A stretch of 64,000 bases of DNA, from contig CALMZP010000131.1 of NCBI GenBank assembly GCA_937870635.1, forward strand, positions 1 to 64,000, given 5' to 3'. This document shows positions 26,700 to 35,665 of the stretch, piece by piece. The stretch comes from an uncultured Acidobacteriota bacterium. Lineage in GTDB: Bacteria > Acidobacteriota > Thermoanaerobaculia > Gp7-AA8. Each line of letters opens with the position of its first letter. Positions within the stretch are counted from its first letter, which is position 1. Made by a program: the position numbers and the translations under genes. The notes below the pieces were generated by a model. The model was not told the origin of the DNA. It searched no databases and worked only from the letters and a program-made list of their open reading frames with translations.

Positions 26700-26747
26700 T
26701 GCGGCAGCTTGCCAGCCGCTCTGGCTCGCCGCAGCTTGCTGCGGCGG
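26700..26747. repeat. GC-rich hairpin between convergent genes
   Basis: GCCGCAGC TT GCTGCGGC (26728-26745) is an 8-bp stem with a 2-nt loop, preceded by a related GCGGCAGCTTGCC (26701-26713). There is no T-run, so it is listed as a repeat and not called a terminator. Confidence 0.55.
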
Positions 26748-26751
26748 GTCA

Positions 26752-27387
26752 TCACAGCAGCAGGGTGACGGCCTCGCTCACGCTGTCCACGATCAGATCG
26801 GGTTGCGCGGCTTCCAGCGCGGCGAGGTTCGGATAGGCGCCGCGCACCGCCACGGCACGTACCTTCGCGGCGCGTGCCATCAGTACATCCTCTGGGCTGT
26901 CGCCGATGTACGCCGCGCTCTCCGGTGCCACTCCCATCTGCTCGAGACACAGCAACAACGCCTCCGGGTGCGGCTTCTTCTCGACGATATCGCTTCCGCA
27001 CACGACGGCATGAAAGCGATGGGCCACGGCGTGCGAGAGAAGCTCGCGCTCGATGCGCGGACGGCTGCCGCTCGTGACGATGCCGATCGGCAGATTCTGC
27101 CTGGCGATCGTCTCCAGCGCGGTCAGCGCATCCGGCACCAGATGGACCTTCTCTTCGGCAAAGCAGGCAAGCCACTTCTCGTCCGCCGCGCTCCAGTGCT
27201 CCTCGGCCAGCCCGACGCAGCGGAACGTGTGATACCAGTTCGGAGAGTAGGTCTCGGCGTAACGCCGGCGGTCGAAGGAAATCCCGAAATCCGAGAACAT
27301 CCGGACGTAGCAGCGGAAGGTCGCTTCCGCCGTATCGGCAAGCGTGCCGTCCCAGTCGAACAGGACGGCACGCGTGCGATGGCTCAA
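26752..27387 (-). CDS. HAD-family hydrolase, phosphoglycolate-phosphatase-like
   Basis: 211 residues from TTG 27387 (LSHRTRAVLFDWDGTLADTA). The TTG overlaps the TGA of the upstream TonB-dependent receptor as TTGA, which argues for coupled translation and decides this unusual start. HAD motifs: I, LFDWDGTLAD; II, GIVTSGS; III, EKKPHPEALL; IV, AAYIGDSPEDVLMAR. The cap domain is the alpha-helical C1 type. The substrate is unknown. The first 125 codons of the track ORF are an alternate frame of the receptor. Confidence 0.88.
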   Translation of the reverse strand: MSHRTRAVLFDWDGTLADTAEATFRCYVRMFSDFGISFDRRRYAETYSPNWYHTFRCVGLAEEHWSAADEKWLACFAEEKVHLVPDALTALETIARQNLPIGIVTSGSRPRIERELLSHAVAHRFHAVVCGSDIVEKKPHPEALLLCLEQMGVAPESAAYIGDSPEDVLMARAAKVRAVAVRGAYPNLAALEAAQPDLIVDSVSEAVTLLL

Positions 27388-30365
27388 TAGAGAAGCCTCA
27401 CGGCGAGCTGAATCTGACGGGGGTCGCCCACGCCGCTCTGCACCGTTCCGTCGAAGTTGAAGATGAGGTTCGTGACTTCGGGACGCCGCAGATTCTTGCT
27501 GTTGAACAGATTGAACACGTCGATCGCCGGCTCCACAGTGACTCCGCCGAAGCTGAACGCGCGCGCAAGGCGCAGGTCGAGCGACGAGAACTCGTTGTCC
27601 TTGCGGCCGAGGTTGCGGCGCGTGACGCTGCCGTCGGGATTGATGCGGTCCGCGGGAGTTCCGGCATCGGCGCCACTGGCCGTGATCGACTTCGGCTGCG
27701 CCGAACGGTACGAATAGCGGACGTTCACATCGATCGCCTGCGGCGCGTTCCACAGGAGCCATCCGTTGAAACGATGGCGCTGATCGCGATCGGACCAGCT
27801 GTACTCCGCATCGAGATTGTCGACGCGCGCGTACCGGAACGAGAAGGGGTCGCGCTCGTTGTCGTCATCGGACTTGTCGCGAGAATAGGTGTAATAGGCC
27901 TGGAACTGCACGTTCTGAGAGGGGCGCTTCGTCAGCCCGAGCGTGAGGCCGTGATAGAGGCTTTTCGCGCTCGATTCGACGGTCGTCAATACTCCGATGC
28001 CGTTCTGGCCGTCGGCGCCGAGCCCGGTGCTCCACGGGGAGCCTAGGAGCGGATCGTTCCGATTGATGAAGCGCGTGATGTGATCGCCCTTCGCGTAGTT
28101 GTATTTCACGAGAACCGCATAGTTGGGGATCACCTCCTGTTCCCACGAAAGCGAAGCAGAGGTGGTGCGTGGGTTCTTGAAGTCCTTGTCGAAGACGAAG
28201 ACGTCGGGGCGAAACGGATCAGCGATCTCGGATGCCGGGATCAGGTTCGGGTAGGCCGGGACCGGGCCGAGGAATGGCGACGCGGCGCTGTTGCGGAAGA
28301 TCGTCTGGCCGCGGCTGCCGTTGGTCGAGCGCGACGACGCGAGCGTGAGGCCCGGAACGCGTCCATAGAAGATCCCGGCGTTCGCGCGCAGGACGCTCCT
28401 GCCGTCGCCGTTCGGGTTCCACGACAGGCCTAGGCGTGGCTGCCACATCGCGGTGTCGGAGGGAATCTCGCCGTTGGAGGGGAACTCCTGACCGTTCCGG
28501 GTCTGCCCGATGAACGGCGCGTAGAAGACCTGGCTGGCGGGGGTGATCGGGTCGGGCTGGAGCTGCGCCTCCCAGCGCAGTCCGTACTGGAGATTCAGGT
28601 TCGGCGTGGCCTGCCAGCTGTCCTGGAAAAACACCGCCGGCTCGGTCTGGGGAATGCTCTGCGTGCCCGCTTCTTCGACCGACAGACCACCGACCCCTGC
28701 CTGCTGAAGGTAGAGCAGGACCGGGCCGACGATGTTGAAACCGTCCGGACAGGCGCCGGTTTCCGAAGTCGTGAACATGGTCCCCTGGGCGCACTCGAGA
28801 TAGTTCGGGTTGCGCAGGTACCCGAGGAAGCCGTCGGTGGAACTGAAGATGTAACGGCCGTTCGCAAAGCCGATGAACGTCTGCACCGAATCGACCTTGT
28901 TGTATTCCGCGCCGAGCTTGAACGAATGCGCTCCGCGGATGAAGGTCAGGTTGTCGTTGAACTGGAGACGGGTGTCGTAATACTCGACAGGGATGAAGAA
29001 CGGCATTCCGAAGCGGTAGCTGCGGCCGAAGTCGAACGCCGTATCGGGAAGGGGGCGATTCTGCCCGGCGATGTTCGGACCGTTATAGGGCCTGGGGCGG
29101 TTCTCCTTTGCCGTCTGGAACCGGAATTCGTTGAGCGTGTTCATGGTGAGCGTCGAGATCAGCGACCCGGTGACGGCATTCGAGTCGTCCTTCTCGATTG
29201 CGTTGGCGCTGACACCCCACGAATCGACGTCGAACGTCCCGTTCACCTGCTCGGAGTAGGTGTAGTTGTAACGGAGAGTAGCCAGGTGCCTCGCGCTCGC
29301 CGACCAGTCGATCTTGCCGAGGAACACCCGGGCGTCGTTCGTGCGGGCGATGGGAGCGTTCTCGTTCGGACTGCCCAGCGACGCCATGGCATCGACGACG
29401 CGCTGTTCGATGCGGGTTGGATCCGTCTGCTTCGTCGTCTCGGCATCCTGGAAATCGAACGCCACGAAGTAGAAGAGGGAGTCGCGGCGCAGGGGACCTC
29501 CGAGCGTGAACCCCGCCTGCAGCTGGTTTGAATCGAAGCTCGGCGCCTCGGTGCCGTCCGCCCTCTTCGGGTTCGCGCTGAGTGCGTCATTCTTGAACAC
29601 GAGGTGGGCCGTGCCCTTCATCTCGTTCGTGCCCGATTTCGTGATGACGTTGACGAATCCCGACTGCGAGCGCCCGAACTCGGCGTTCGCCCCGTCGGCA
29701 ATCACGACCATTTCCTTCACGGCGTCGAGATTGAACGTGAACGCCGGGCGCTGGCCGCCGCGCTGCTCGCCGAAGAACGGATTGTTGAAGTCGGCGCCGT
29801 CCACGGACACGTTGTTGGAAATCCCCTTCTGTCCGTTGATCGAAAGCTCGTCGCCGTCGGGTCCCTGCACGATCGTCACGCCCGGCGTGAGCTTCGTGTA
29901 GTCGAGGAAGTTCCGGCCGTTGTTCGGCAGCCCTTCCACGGCCTGCTGGTCGATGCGCACCGCCCCTTCGGTTCGCGCCGTCTCGATCAGCGGCGCCTCG
30001 GCGGTCACCACGATCGATTCCTCGACCGCGGCTGCCGTGAGGGTGATGTCGGCCGTGAGAGTCTGTCCAACGGCGAGCTGATAACCGCGCTGCGTCTTCG
30101 TTCCAAAGCCCGAGAGAGCCGCGCTCACCTCGTAACGGCCGAGAGGAAGGAGGACGCCGCGATAACGTCCGCCGGAGTCGGTGACGAGGGTCTGCGTGTA
30201 GTTGGTTTCGATGTTTCGAAGCGTGACCGTGACTCCGGGCAACGCCGCACCGCTGGCGTCGGTGATGACGCCTTCGATCACACCGGTCGTGGCTTGGGAT
30301 TGTGAGAAGACTACGGAGGGAACAACGAGAACGACGAGCAGCAGCCCGATCGGAGAATGACGCAT
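27384..30365 (-). CDS. TonB-dependent receptor, Oar-like, with carboxypeptidase-regulatory N-domain
   Basis: 993 residues from ATG 30365 (MRHSPIGLLLVVLVV), preceded by GAGGAGGCCTC. A signal peptide ends near VVFSQ. The carboxypeptidase-regulatory-like domain is GVIEGVITDASGAALPGVTVTLRN...GFGTKTQRG. The plug contains RIDQQAVEGLPNNGRNFLDYTKLTPGV and LSINGQKGISNNVSVDGADFNNPFF. A large barrel ends in QIQLAVRLLY with the terminal aromatic residue expected for BAM recognition. It is about 40 residues shorter than the receptor at 18438 and not closely similar to it. The ligand is unknown. It is cotranscribed with the HAD phosphatase gene. Confidence 0.93.
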   Translation of the reverse strand: MRHSPIGLLLVVLVVPSVVFSQSQATTGVIEGVITDASGAALPGVTVTLRNIETNYTQTLVTDSGGRYRGVLLPLGRYEVSAALSGFGTKTQRGYQLAVGQTLTADITLTAAAVEESIVVTAEAPLIETARTEGAVRIDQQAVEGLPNNGRNFLDYTKLTPGVTIVQGPDGDELSINGQKGISNNVSVDGADFNNPFFGEQRGGQRPAFTFNLDAVKEMVVIADGANAEFGRSQSGFVNVITKSGTNEMKGTAHLVFKNDALSANPKRADGTEAPSFDSNQLQAGFTLGGPLRRDSLFYFVAFDFQDAETTKQTDPTRIEQRVVDAMASLGSPNENAPIARTNDARVFLGKIDWSASARHLATLRYNYTYSEQVNGTFDVDSWGVSANAIEKDDSNAVTGSLISTLTMNTLNEFRFQTAKENRPRPYNGPNIAGQNRPLPDTAFDFGRSYRFGMPFFIPVEYYDTRLQFNDNLTFIRGAHSFKLGAEYNKVDSVQTFIGFANGRYIFSSTDGFLGYLRNPNYLECAQGTMFTTSETGACPDGFNIVGPVLLYLQQAGVGGLSVEEAGTQSIPQTEPAVFFQDSWQATPNLNLQYGLRWEAQLQPDPITPASQVFYAPFIGQTRNGQEFPSNGEIPSDTAMWQPRLGLSWNPNGDGRSVLRANAGIFYGRVPGLTLASSRSTNGSRGQTIFRNSAASPFLGPVPAYPNLIPASEIADPFRPDVFVFDKDFKNPRTTSASLSWEQEVIPNYAVLVKYNYAKGDHITRFINRNDPLLGSPWSTGLGADGQNGIGVLTTVESSAKSLYHGLTLGLTKRPSQNVQFQAYYTYSRDKSDDDNERDPFSFRYARVDNLDAEYSWSDRDQRHRFNGWLLWNAPQAIDVNVRYSYRSAQPKSITASGADAGTPADRINPDGSVTRRNLGRKDNEFSSLDLRLARAFSFGGVTVEPAIDVFNLFNSKNLRRPEVTNLIFNFDGTVQSGVGDPRQIQLAVRLLY

Positions 30366-30500
30366 GAGGCCTCCTCTTTCGTGAGACTTTTCGGGGGCTC
30401 CGGAGCAGGACGATTCCCTCTGACTATATGGCAAACGCCGCCGATTCACCATCAAAGGATGGCATCTCCTCCCCGTGTTCCGCCGTGGCGGGGTTGAGGG

Positions 30501-31241
30501 TCAGAGTTTCGCCCGGCAGACGAAAAACAACTTCACTCCCTTCGCGTGAAGGTCGTCCGAGTCTTTGAACGGATCGAAGTCGATGACTTCCACCGGAACC
30601 AGTCCCGCCTCGCCGAGCGACTCGACGATCTCGCGCTCCGAATAGGCCCGTTGCTCCTGGCGCTCCGAAATCTCGACCCGGTGGCCCGTCGGCAGCAGTG
30701 CCCAACCGCTGATGAGCGCGAGGCCGGTCGCGTCATGCCGGCGAAATGCAGTGGCCATTTCAAGGTGGAACCCCGATCCGCTGGCCACGAACGGTTCCTT
30801 CATCCCCCACACCGCGGGATAAATGTCGGGATGATTCATGTCGAAGAAGAAGAGAGACCGGTCCGACATGAGCCGCTGCACTCCGCGAAACACTGCCACG
30901 AGGTCCGCGCGGCCTTTCACGTGATTGAGACTGTCGTACAGGCACGTGATGCGAGTGAACGTTCCGCGCAGAGGCAGCGCGCGAAAGTCCGCGGCCACCA
31001 CACGCCGCGTACGCCGGCGGGCCAGGCTGAGCATCGGAAGCGAAGCGTCAACGCCGACTGACGTCCATCCGCGCGCGGCGAAGAACTCCATCGCCAGCCC
31101 GGTCCCGCAGGCGAGGTCGAGATGCGTCTTCTCGACAGCGGGGTATCGATCGAGGAGGCGGGTCAGCAGCCGCCGCGCCGAGCGGAAGAACCGTTCGCCG
31201 AGCGCCTGATCATAGGCATACGCGAAGGCGTCATAAACCAT
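30501..31241 (-). CDS. Class I SAM-dependent methyltransferase
   Basis: 246 residues from ATG 31241 (MVYDAFAYAYDQAL); the track extension is the heptamer repeat and another frame. The SAM-binding glycine motif is HLDLACGTGLAMEFF, followed by VGVDASLPMLSLAR (motif II acidic residue) and RITCLYDSLNHV (motif IV). Its C-terminal beta-rich half resembles glycine/sarcosine or cyclopropane-type small-molecule methyltransferases. The substrate cannot be told. The start codon touches heptamer array G. Confidence 0.85.
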   Translation of the reverse strand: MVYDAFAYAYDQALGERFFRSARRLLTRLLDRYPAVEKTHLDLACGTGLAMEFFAARGWTSVGVDASLPMLSLARRRTRRVVAADFRALPLRGTFTRITCLYDSLNHVKGRADLVAVFRGVQRLMSDRSLFFFDMNHPDIYPAVWGMKEPFVASGSGFHLEMATAFRRHDATGLALISGWALLPTGHRVEISERQEQRAYSEREIVESLGEAGLVPVEVIDFDPFKDSDDLHAKGVKLFFVCRAKL

Positions 31242-31297
31242 TTTGGATTTTGGATTTTGGATTGACCTCAAATCCAAAATCGAAAATCCAAAATCTT
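31241..31297. repeat. Heptamer inverted-repeat array, TTTGGAT flavour (copy G)
   Basis: Three TTTGGAT units (31242-31261), an 8-bp loop, then three to four complementary units with one ATCGAAA variant. It lies between the methyltransferase start and the end of the dehydrogenase gene. Confidence 0.95.
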
Positions 31298-31299
31298 CG

Positions 31300-32151
31300 T
31301 CACTCGTTCCATTCGTAGAAGCCGCGGCCGGTCTTCTTCCCCAGTTTTCCTTCCGCGACCATGTCACGGAGAATCTGCGGCGGCTCGAAGCGCGGACCGA
31401 GCGCGCCGGCCAGGTATTCGGCGATGCCGAGGCGGACGTCGAGGCCGATGAGATCGGTGAGGCGGAGCGGTCCCATCGGATGGTTGTAGCCGAGCTCCAT
31501 GGCGCGATCGATGTCTTCGGCGGAGGCCACGCCCTCCTCGAACATGCGGATGGCTTCGAGGCCGATGGCAACGCCGAGGCGCGACGTGGCGAAGCCGGGA
31601 GTGTCGCGCACGACGATCGCTTCTTTCCCCATCTTCTTCGCGAGAGCCTGCATCTCCGCGACCGTCTCGGAGGAGGTTCGCTCGCCGCTCACGATCTCGA
31701 TGAGCTTCATGAGGTGCGGCGGATTGAAGAAGTGGAGACCGATGAACCGGTCGCGGCGCTCGACGTTGCCGGCGAGCTTCGAGATCGAGATCGACGACGT
31801 GTTCGACGCGAGAATCGTTTCCTCGGAACAGAAGAGGTCAGCCTGAGCGAAGATGTCGCTCTTCAGCTCCAGGTTCTCGGGCACCGCTTCGATGATCAGA
31901 TCGGCGGCGCGGACGGCCGGCTCGATATCGGTCGCGAGGTGCACGCGGCTCAACGCAGCCTGAGCGGCTTCGCCCGTCAGCTTCGATTTCTCGACGCCCT
32001 TCAGCAGCGTTGACTCGATCCAGGCCCTCGCTCCATCGAGCGCGGCGCGATCGAAATCGAAGACGACGGTGTCATGGCCGGAAACGGCCGCGAGGTAGGC
32101 GATGCCCCGGCCCATCGTGCCGGTTCCGATCACTGCGATCTGCCGAATCAT
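31300..32151 (-). CDS. 3-hydroxyacyl-CoA (3-hydroxybutyryl-CoA) dehydrogenase
   Basis: 283 residues, the usual length of single-domain-pair Hbd/PaaH. The Rossmann motif is IAVIGTGTMGRGIAYLAAVSGHDTVVFDFD. LIIEAVPENLELK and ASNTSSISISKLA precede the catalytic region FIGLHFFNPPHLMKLIEIV (active-site His). The C-terminal dimerisation domain has ELGYNHPMGPLRLTDLIGLDV and a final LGKKTGRGFYEW. It oxidises 3-hydroxyacyl-CoA with NAD in beta-oxidation or butyrate metabolism. No other beta-oxidation gene is adjacent. Confidence 0.95.
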   Translation of the reverse strand: MIRQIAVIGTGTMGRGIAYLAAVSGHDTVVFDFDRAALDGARAWIESTLLKGVEKSKLTGEAAQAALSRVHLATDIEPAVRAADLIIEAVPENLELKSDIFAQADLFCSEETILASNTSSISISKLAGNVERRDRFIGLHFFNPPHLMKLIEIVSGERTSSETVAEMQALAKKMGKEAIVVRDTPGFATSRLGVAIGLEAIRMFEEGVASAEDIDRAMELGYNHPMGPLRLTDLIGLDVRLGIAEYLAGALGPRFEPPQILRDMVAEGKLGKKTGRGFYEWNE

Positions 32152-32167
32152 TCGAGCGCGGACTCGC

Positions 32168-32935
32168 CTACACGCTGCGCATGGCGAGTTTCAGAATCTC
32201 GCGGTGAGTGAAGAAGTTCACCGCCGGATCGTCGAGGTGGAAGCTGTAAGTGAACTTCTCGTCGTTGTCCGCGACGAACGTGAAACGGTGGTACCGGCCG
32301 TCGGTGCCGTCGCCGAATTCCTTGACGCTCTCGGAGACGCCGTTGTCGGCTTCGACCTTCAGCACGCGGTACAGCTTGTGCGCGCTGATCGGAAGGTCTT
32401 CCGGCGGATAGTGGATGAACTGGATTGCGTAGATCGACTTCGGATCGATCTCCCGCCGCGGAAACTCCTGCACTCCCTCGGTCGAGGTTCCGGTGAACCA
32501 CGTCTCCTCTTCCTTGAAGAGAACGAGATTCGCGGAGTTCTCGGTCATCGGCAGAAGACCGCGGTCGAGGTGGATGTGCTGCTCCGGATCGGACGACTCG
32601 CGGAGCTGCGTCAGCAGGTCGATGAGGTACTGGATCCCTTCGCGCGTCCCCGTGAGGGCAACCTCGTCATCCTCGTCCGAGATCCAGACGTCGAGCCAGG
32701 CGTTCTTGGGAAGCTTGACGCGGCTCTCCAGGGTATCGAACGTGACGGCGGCGAAGCCGAGGCGGGTGGCCGCGGCGGAGAGAAAGTCGTTGCAGTGAGG
32801 ATCGTCGATCAGATTCTGGCGTGCGTAGTCGATGGCGGCTTCGTAAGCGCGCTTCCGCCCGAAATCATGGCTGAGATCGAAGGGGCTGATGATTTCGTCG
32901 AGGATCTGAGCGTGACGCTCCGCAGGTCGTGACAT
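32168..32935 (-). CDS. Conserved-looking protein of unknown function
   Basis: 255 residues from ATG 32935 (MSRPAERHAQILDEIISPF); the track start at 33025 adds residues from an intergenic region. It is soluble, acidic, and rich in beta segments such as LYRVLKVEADNGVSESVKEFGDG and YHRFTFVADNDEKFTYSFHLDDPAV. No signal peptide or known catalytic motif is visible. It has good coding character and lies 16 bp upstream of the dehydrogenase in the same direction, so they are likely cotranscribed. I do not recognise the family. Confidence 0.7.
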   Translation of the reverse strand: MSRPAERHAQILDEIISPFDLSHDFGRKRAYEAAIDYARQNLIDDPHCNDFLSAAATRLGFAAVTFDTLESRVKLPKNAWLDVWISDEDDEVALTGTREGIQYLIDLLTQLRESSDPEQHIHLDRGLLPMTENSANLVLFKEEETWFTGTSTEGVQEFPRREIDPKSIYAIQFIHYPPEDLPISAHKLYRVLKVEADNGVSESVKEFGDGTDGRYHRFTFVADNDEKFTYSFHLDDPAVNFFTHREILKLAMRSV

Positions 32936-33024
32936 GGCTTTGTGAGGCCGAAACCGATTCGAATCTATCATAAATCCCGCGGGTAGCCGGGACGTTCGGC
33001 GCGCACTTCGTTCGACCAAAAGCA

Positions 33025-33108
33025 ACCGCGGAGACGCAGAGAGCGCTGAGGGACGCAGAGAGAGGCAGGACGCTCTGCGTCCCTCAGCGCTCTCCGCGTC
33101 TCCGCGGT
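33025..33108. repeat. Near-perfect 36-bp inverted repeat (ACCGCGGAGACGC family)
   Basis: Arms 33025-33060 and 33073-33108 are reverse complements with one mismatch, around a 12-base loop. No T-run follows. It sits between the unknown gene and the ferritin-like gene and belongs to yet another repeat family in this window. Confidence 0.92.
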
Positions 33109-33131
33109 GAACGGTTGTCTCTATCGAGCGG

Positions 33132-33701
33132 TCACCCCGCCGTTCGGTCGCGCGTCTTCCAGTCCTTGTCCAGGTCTGCGAGGAAGCTGGAGAGATCGTC
33201 CGCGTGCTCTTCTTCCACGGCGAGGATGCCTTCCAGCATGCGGCGGGTGGTGATGTCGTTGTCTCCGATATAGCGGATCATCTCCGTGTACGAATCGATG
33301 GCAACCCGCTCGGCGACGAGATCTTCCTTGATCATGTCGACCAGTGTCGTTCCCTCGACGTACTCCGAATGCGAGCGTGTCAGAAGACCCTGCGGGCTGA
33401 AGTCGGGTGAGCCGCCGAGCTGCACGATCCGGCCGGCAATCTCGTCGGCGTGTCCCTGCTCCTCGTTCGCGTGCGTGAGGAACTCTTGGGCGATCGGATC
33501 GGCGTGAATGCCCTGCGCCATGAAGTAATGCCGCTTGTAGCGCAGCACGCACACGATCTCCGTCGCCAGCGCTTCGTTCAGCAGCTTGATCACGGTTTCA
33601 CGGTCGCCGCGATAGCCCTCGGTGACCGCTCCTTCTTCTATGTGCTGGCGCGCGCGACGCCGAAGCTCCTTGACGTCGGTGAGAAATGGTTTGTCAGTCA
33701 T
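33132..33701 (-). CDS. Ferritin-like / bacterioferritin-family diiron protein
   Basis: 189 residues forming a four-helix bundle. Diiron ligands are visible as LLNEALATEIVCVLRYKRHYF (Glu), THANEEQGHADEIAGRI (ExxH), KEDLVAERVAIDSYTEMI (Glu) and GILAVEEEHADDLSSFL (ExxH). The order E, ExxH, E, ExxH matches bacterioferritin/Dps-like iron-storage or peroxide-detoxifying proteins. No haem-ligand methionine could be assigned with confidence. It is cytoplasmic, with no operon partner closer than the repeat downstream. Confidence 0.88.
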   Translation of the reverse strand: MTDKPFLTDVKELRRRARQHIEEGAVTEGYRGDRETVIKLLNEALATEIVCVLRYKRHYFMAQGIHADPIAQEFLTHANEEQGHADEIAGRIVQLGGSPDFSPQGLLTRSHSEYVEGTTLVDMIKEDLVAERVAIDSYTEMIRYIGDNDITTRRMLEGILAVEEEHADDLSSFLADLDKDWKTRDRTAG

Positions 33702-33724
33702 AAGGCGCTGAACATATCACCACC

Positions 33725-34852
33725 TCACGCGCCGAAGTGGGTGCGGTCGGCGTCGTACGTACGTCCTCGCCAGGCTAGCTGCCCACGCACGCCTGTGACC
33801 CACATCGACCGCATCCACAGCCACGTCCAGAACAGGATCATGAATGGATGCGCCCAGACGGCGTCATGGAGGGGATAGCGCAGTGCCGCGAAAAGGATGA
33901 GCCTGGTGAGCGTGATCAACGCCACCGTGATCACACTCACGAGCTCGCCAGTCGCAGCCCAGAAGTAGGGCATCACATGAAACACCAGCCCGAGAATGCC
34001 CAGACCGATGGTGAGGAAGTAGCTTCGGTGGAAGACGGCGAAAATGTTCTTCGTAAATCCTTCCACGATCGCCCGCCGCCCCTGATACATCCGCACCGAC
34101 GTGAGCGAGCTCGCGCGCACGACGGTCGTGCGGTATCCGTTCCGGCGAAGGAGACGCGCGGTGGCAACGTCGTCGATGACGGCCTCACGCAGCGCTGCGT
34201 GGCCGCCCACCGCATCGTAGTGATCGCGGCGAACGAGGTTTCCCGTGCCCCCGCCCACCCCGAGAATCGGAATGAGGGTCCGGTTCCCGAGCCAGGTCGG
34301 AAGGATCGAATAAGCGACCACCGCCAGATACGGCATGGCCAGCCTTTCCCAGAACGTCTCCATGACGAGACGAGGGAACAGCGTGACCATCGAGCTCCGC
34401 GCGGCATGCAGCTGCGCGACAGCCGCCGCGACGGCGGGGGGCTCGTAAACGATGTCGGCATCGACGAACAGAAGCAGCTCGCCTCGCGCGAGACCCTGCC
34501 CCTGATGGAGCGCCCACGGCTTGCCGAGCCAGCCATCGGGAGGCTCCACACCATTGATGACGCGAAGCCGCGGATCCTCGGCTGCAACGGAGTGGAGAAT
34601 CGAACCGGTGGCGTCGGCGGAACGGTCATCGACCACGATGATCTCGAGCGATTCCCACGTCTGGGCGAGGAAAGCCCGCACGGTGCGCTCGATGCTCTCC
34701 GCTTCATCGCGGGCAGGGATGATCACCGAGACGAGAGGCCCGCGCGTCTGCGCGCCTTCTTCGAGCCGGGGGATGAGCAGGAGATTGAGGATCGTCCGGA
34801 TCAGCGTGGTGACCCACGCGATCAGGACGATCCACTGAAGGTAGTGTGCCAT
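33725..34852 (-). CDS. Membrane glycosyltransferase family 2 (HpnB/CrtQ-like)
   Basis: 375 residues from ATG 34852 (MAHYLQWIVLIAWVTTLIRT); the track N-extension is repeat. An N-terminal helix is followed by the GT2 domain: VSVIIPARDEAESIERTVRAFLAQTW, LEIIVVDDRSADATG, the DxD-type LLLFVDADIVYEP, and the acidic VIDDVATARLLRRNGYRT. Three C-terminal helices (FLTIGLGILGLVFHVMPYF and others) complete an architecture like hopanoid-associated HpnB or carotenoid CrtQ transferases. Neither acceptor nor sugar donor can be fixed; no hopanoid or carotenoid gene is nearby. Confidence 0.85.
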   Translation of the reverse strand: MAHYLQWIVLIAWVTTLIRTILNLLLIPRLEEGAQTRGPLVSVIIPARDEAESIERTVRAFLAQTWESLEIIVVDDRSADATGSILHSVAAEDPRLRVINGVEPPDGWLGKPWALHQGQGLARGELLLFVDADIVYEPPAVAAAVAQLHAARSSMVTLFPRLVMETFWERLAMPYLAVVAYSILPTWLGNRTLIPILGVGGGTGNLVRRDHYDAVGGHAALREAVIDDVATARLLRRNGYRTTVVRASSLTSVRMYQGRRAIVEGFTKNIFAVFHRSYFLTIGLGILGLVFHVMPYFWAATGELVSVITVALITLTRLILFAALRYPLHDAVWAHPFMILFWTWLWMRSMWVTGVRGQLAWRGRTYDADRTHFGA

Positions 34853-34854
34853 TC

Positions 34855-34920
34855 GATTTTGGATTTTGGATTTTGGATTTTGGGGCAATCCAAAATCCAA
34901 AATCCAAAATCCAAAATCTC
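34855..34920. repeat. Heptamer inverted-repeat array, TTTGGAT flavour (copy H)
   Basis: Four TTTGGAT units, a very short loop (GGGGCA), then four complementary units: a nearly uninterrupted 30-bp-arm hairpin. It lies between the glycosyltransferase start and the end of the TPR gene. Confidence 0.96.
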
Positions 34921-34951
34921 CCCGGCCGGTCAGGGCGCGTGCGAGTTTCGG

Positions 34952-35665
34952 TTACGCGGAGCCGACGCGGCGCTGAGCCTCGAGCGCGAACGGCGAGTCG
35001 GGGAACTCGGTGACGATGCGGCGGTACGTCGCGCGGGATTTCTCGTCGTCTCCCTGCACGTCGTACGCGTGCGCGAGGAGGACGAGGATCGAATCCGCCG
35101 GCAGCACCGGCTCCGTCTTCGCCAGCTCGGCATTCAGCTCGGTGGCAACCTGCTGGGCCTGGCCGCCGTCGATGCGCATCTGGAAGAGGCTGTAGCGGGC
35201 GGCGCCGACCAGGAAATGCTTGGGATGCTCGTCGACGAACTCTTTCAGCATCTTCTCGGCGGTGGCGACGTCTCCGCGTGCGGCGCTGATGCGGGCGATG
35301 TAAAGCCCGGCGACGTCCGCGCTGTCCGTGCCTCCGAACTTCGACTGCACATCCTTGAACTGCTTCTCGGCGGCGGCGGTGCGCTCCGCCTCGGTTTTGA
35401 ACTTCGCGCGCGGATCCTGCTGCGGCTGCCCCTCGGTCACGAGCGGCGATTCGAAGGTCTCGATGGCCTGAGCGAGCGCGGTCTGCGCCTTGTCTTCCTG
35501 ATTGCTCCGGTAGAAGTAGATTCCGTAGGCGATGAGGGCGATGGCGACGGCGGCCGCGCCGAGGAAGAGGAGTCCGCGCTGGTTGGCGCGCGCTTTCTCG
35601 GTCAGCAGGCCGACTTCGTCGACGAACCTGTCATGTTTGAGGTCTCTGCGGTGCTGGCGATCCAT
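34952..35665 (-). CDS. Membrane-anchored tetratricopeptide protein (YfgM-like)
   Basis: 237 residues: a short cytoplasmic tail (MDRQHRRDLKHDRFVDEVG), one transmembrane helix (GLLFLGAAAVAIALIAYGIYFY), then TPR-like helical pairs such as VAGLYIARISAARGDVATAEKMLKEFVDEHP and LVLLAHAYDVQGDDEKSRATYRRIVTEFPDSPFA. This matches the tetratricopeptide-like domain family (YfgM), which works with SecYEG and periplasmic chaperones in E. coli. BamB and Der, the usual neighbours, are absent here, so the specific role is inference. Confidence 0.8.
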   Translation of the reverse strand: MDRQHRRDLKHDRFVDEVGLLTEKARANQRGLLFLGAAAVAIALIAYGIYFYRSNQEDKAQTALAQAIETFESPLVTEGQPQQDPRAKFKTEAERTAAAEKQFKDVQSKFGGTDSADVAGLYIARISAARGDVATAEKMLKEFVDEHPKHFLVGAARYSLFQMRIDGGQAQQVATELNAELAKTEPVLPADSILVLLAHAYDVQGDDEKSRATYRRIVTEFPDSPFALEAQRRVGSA

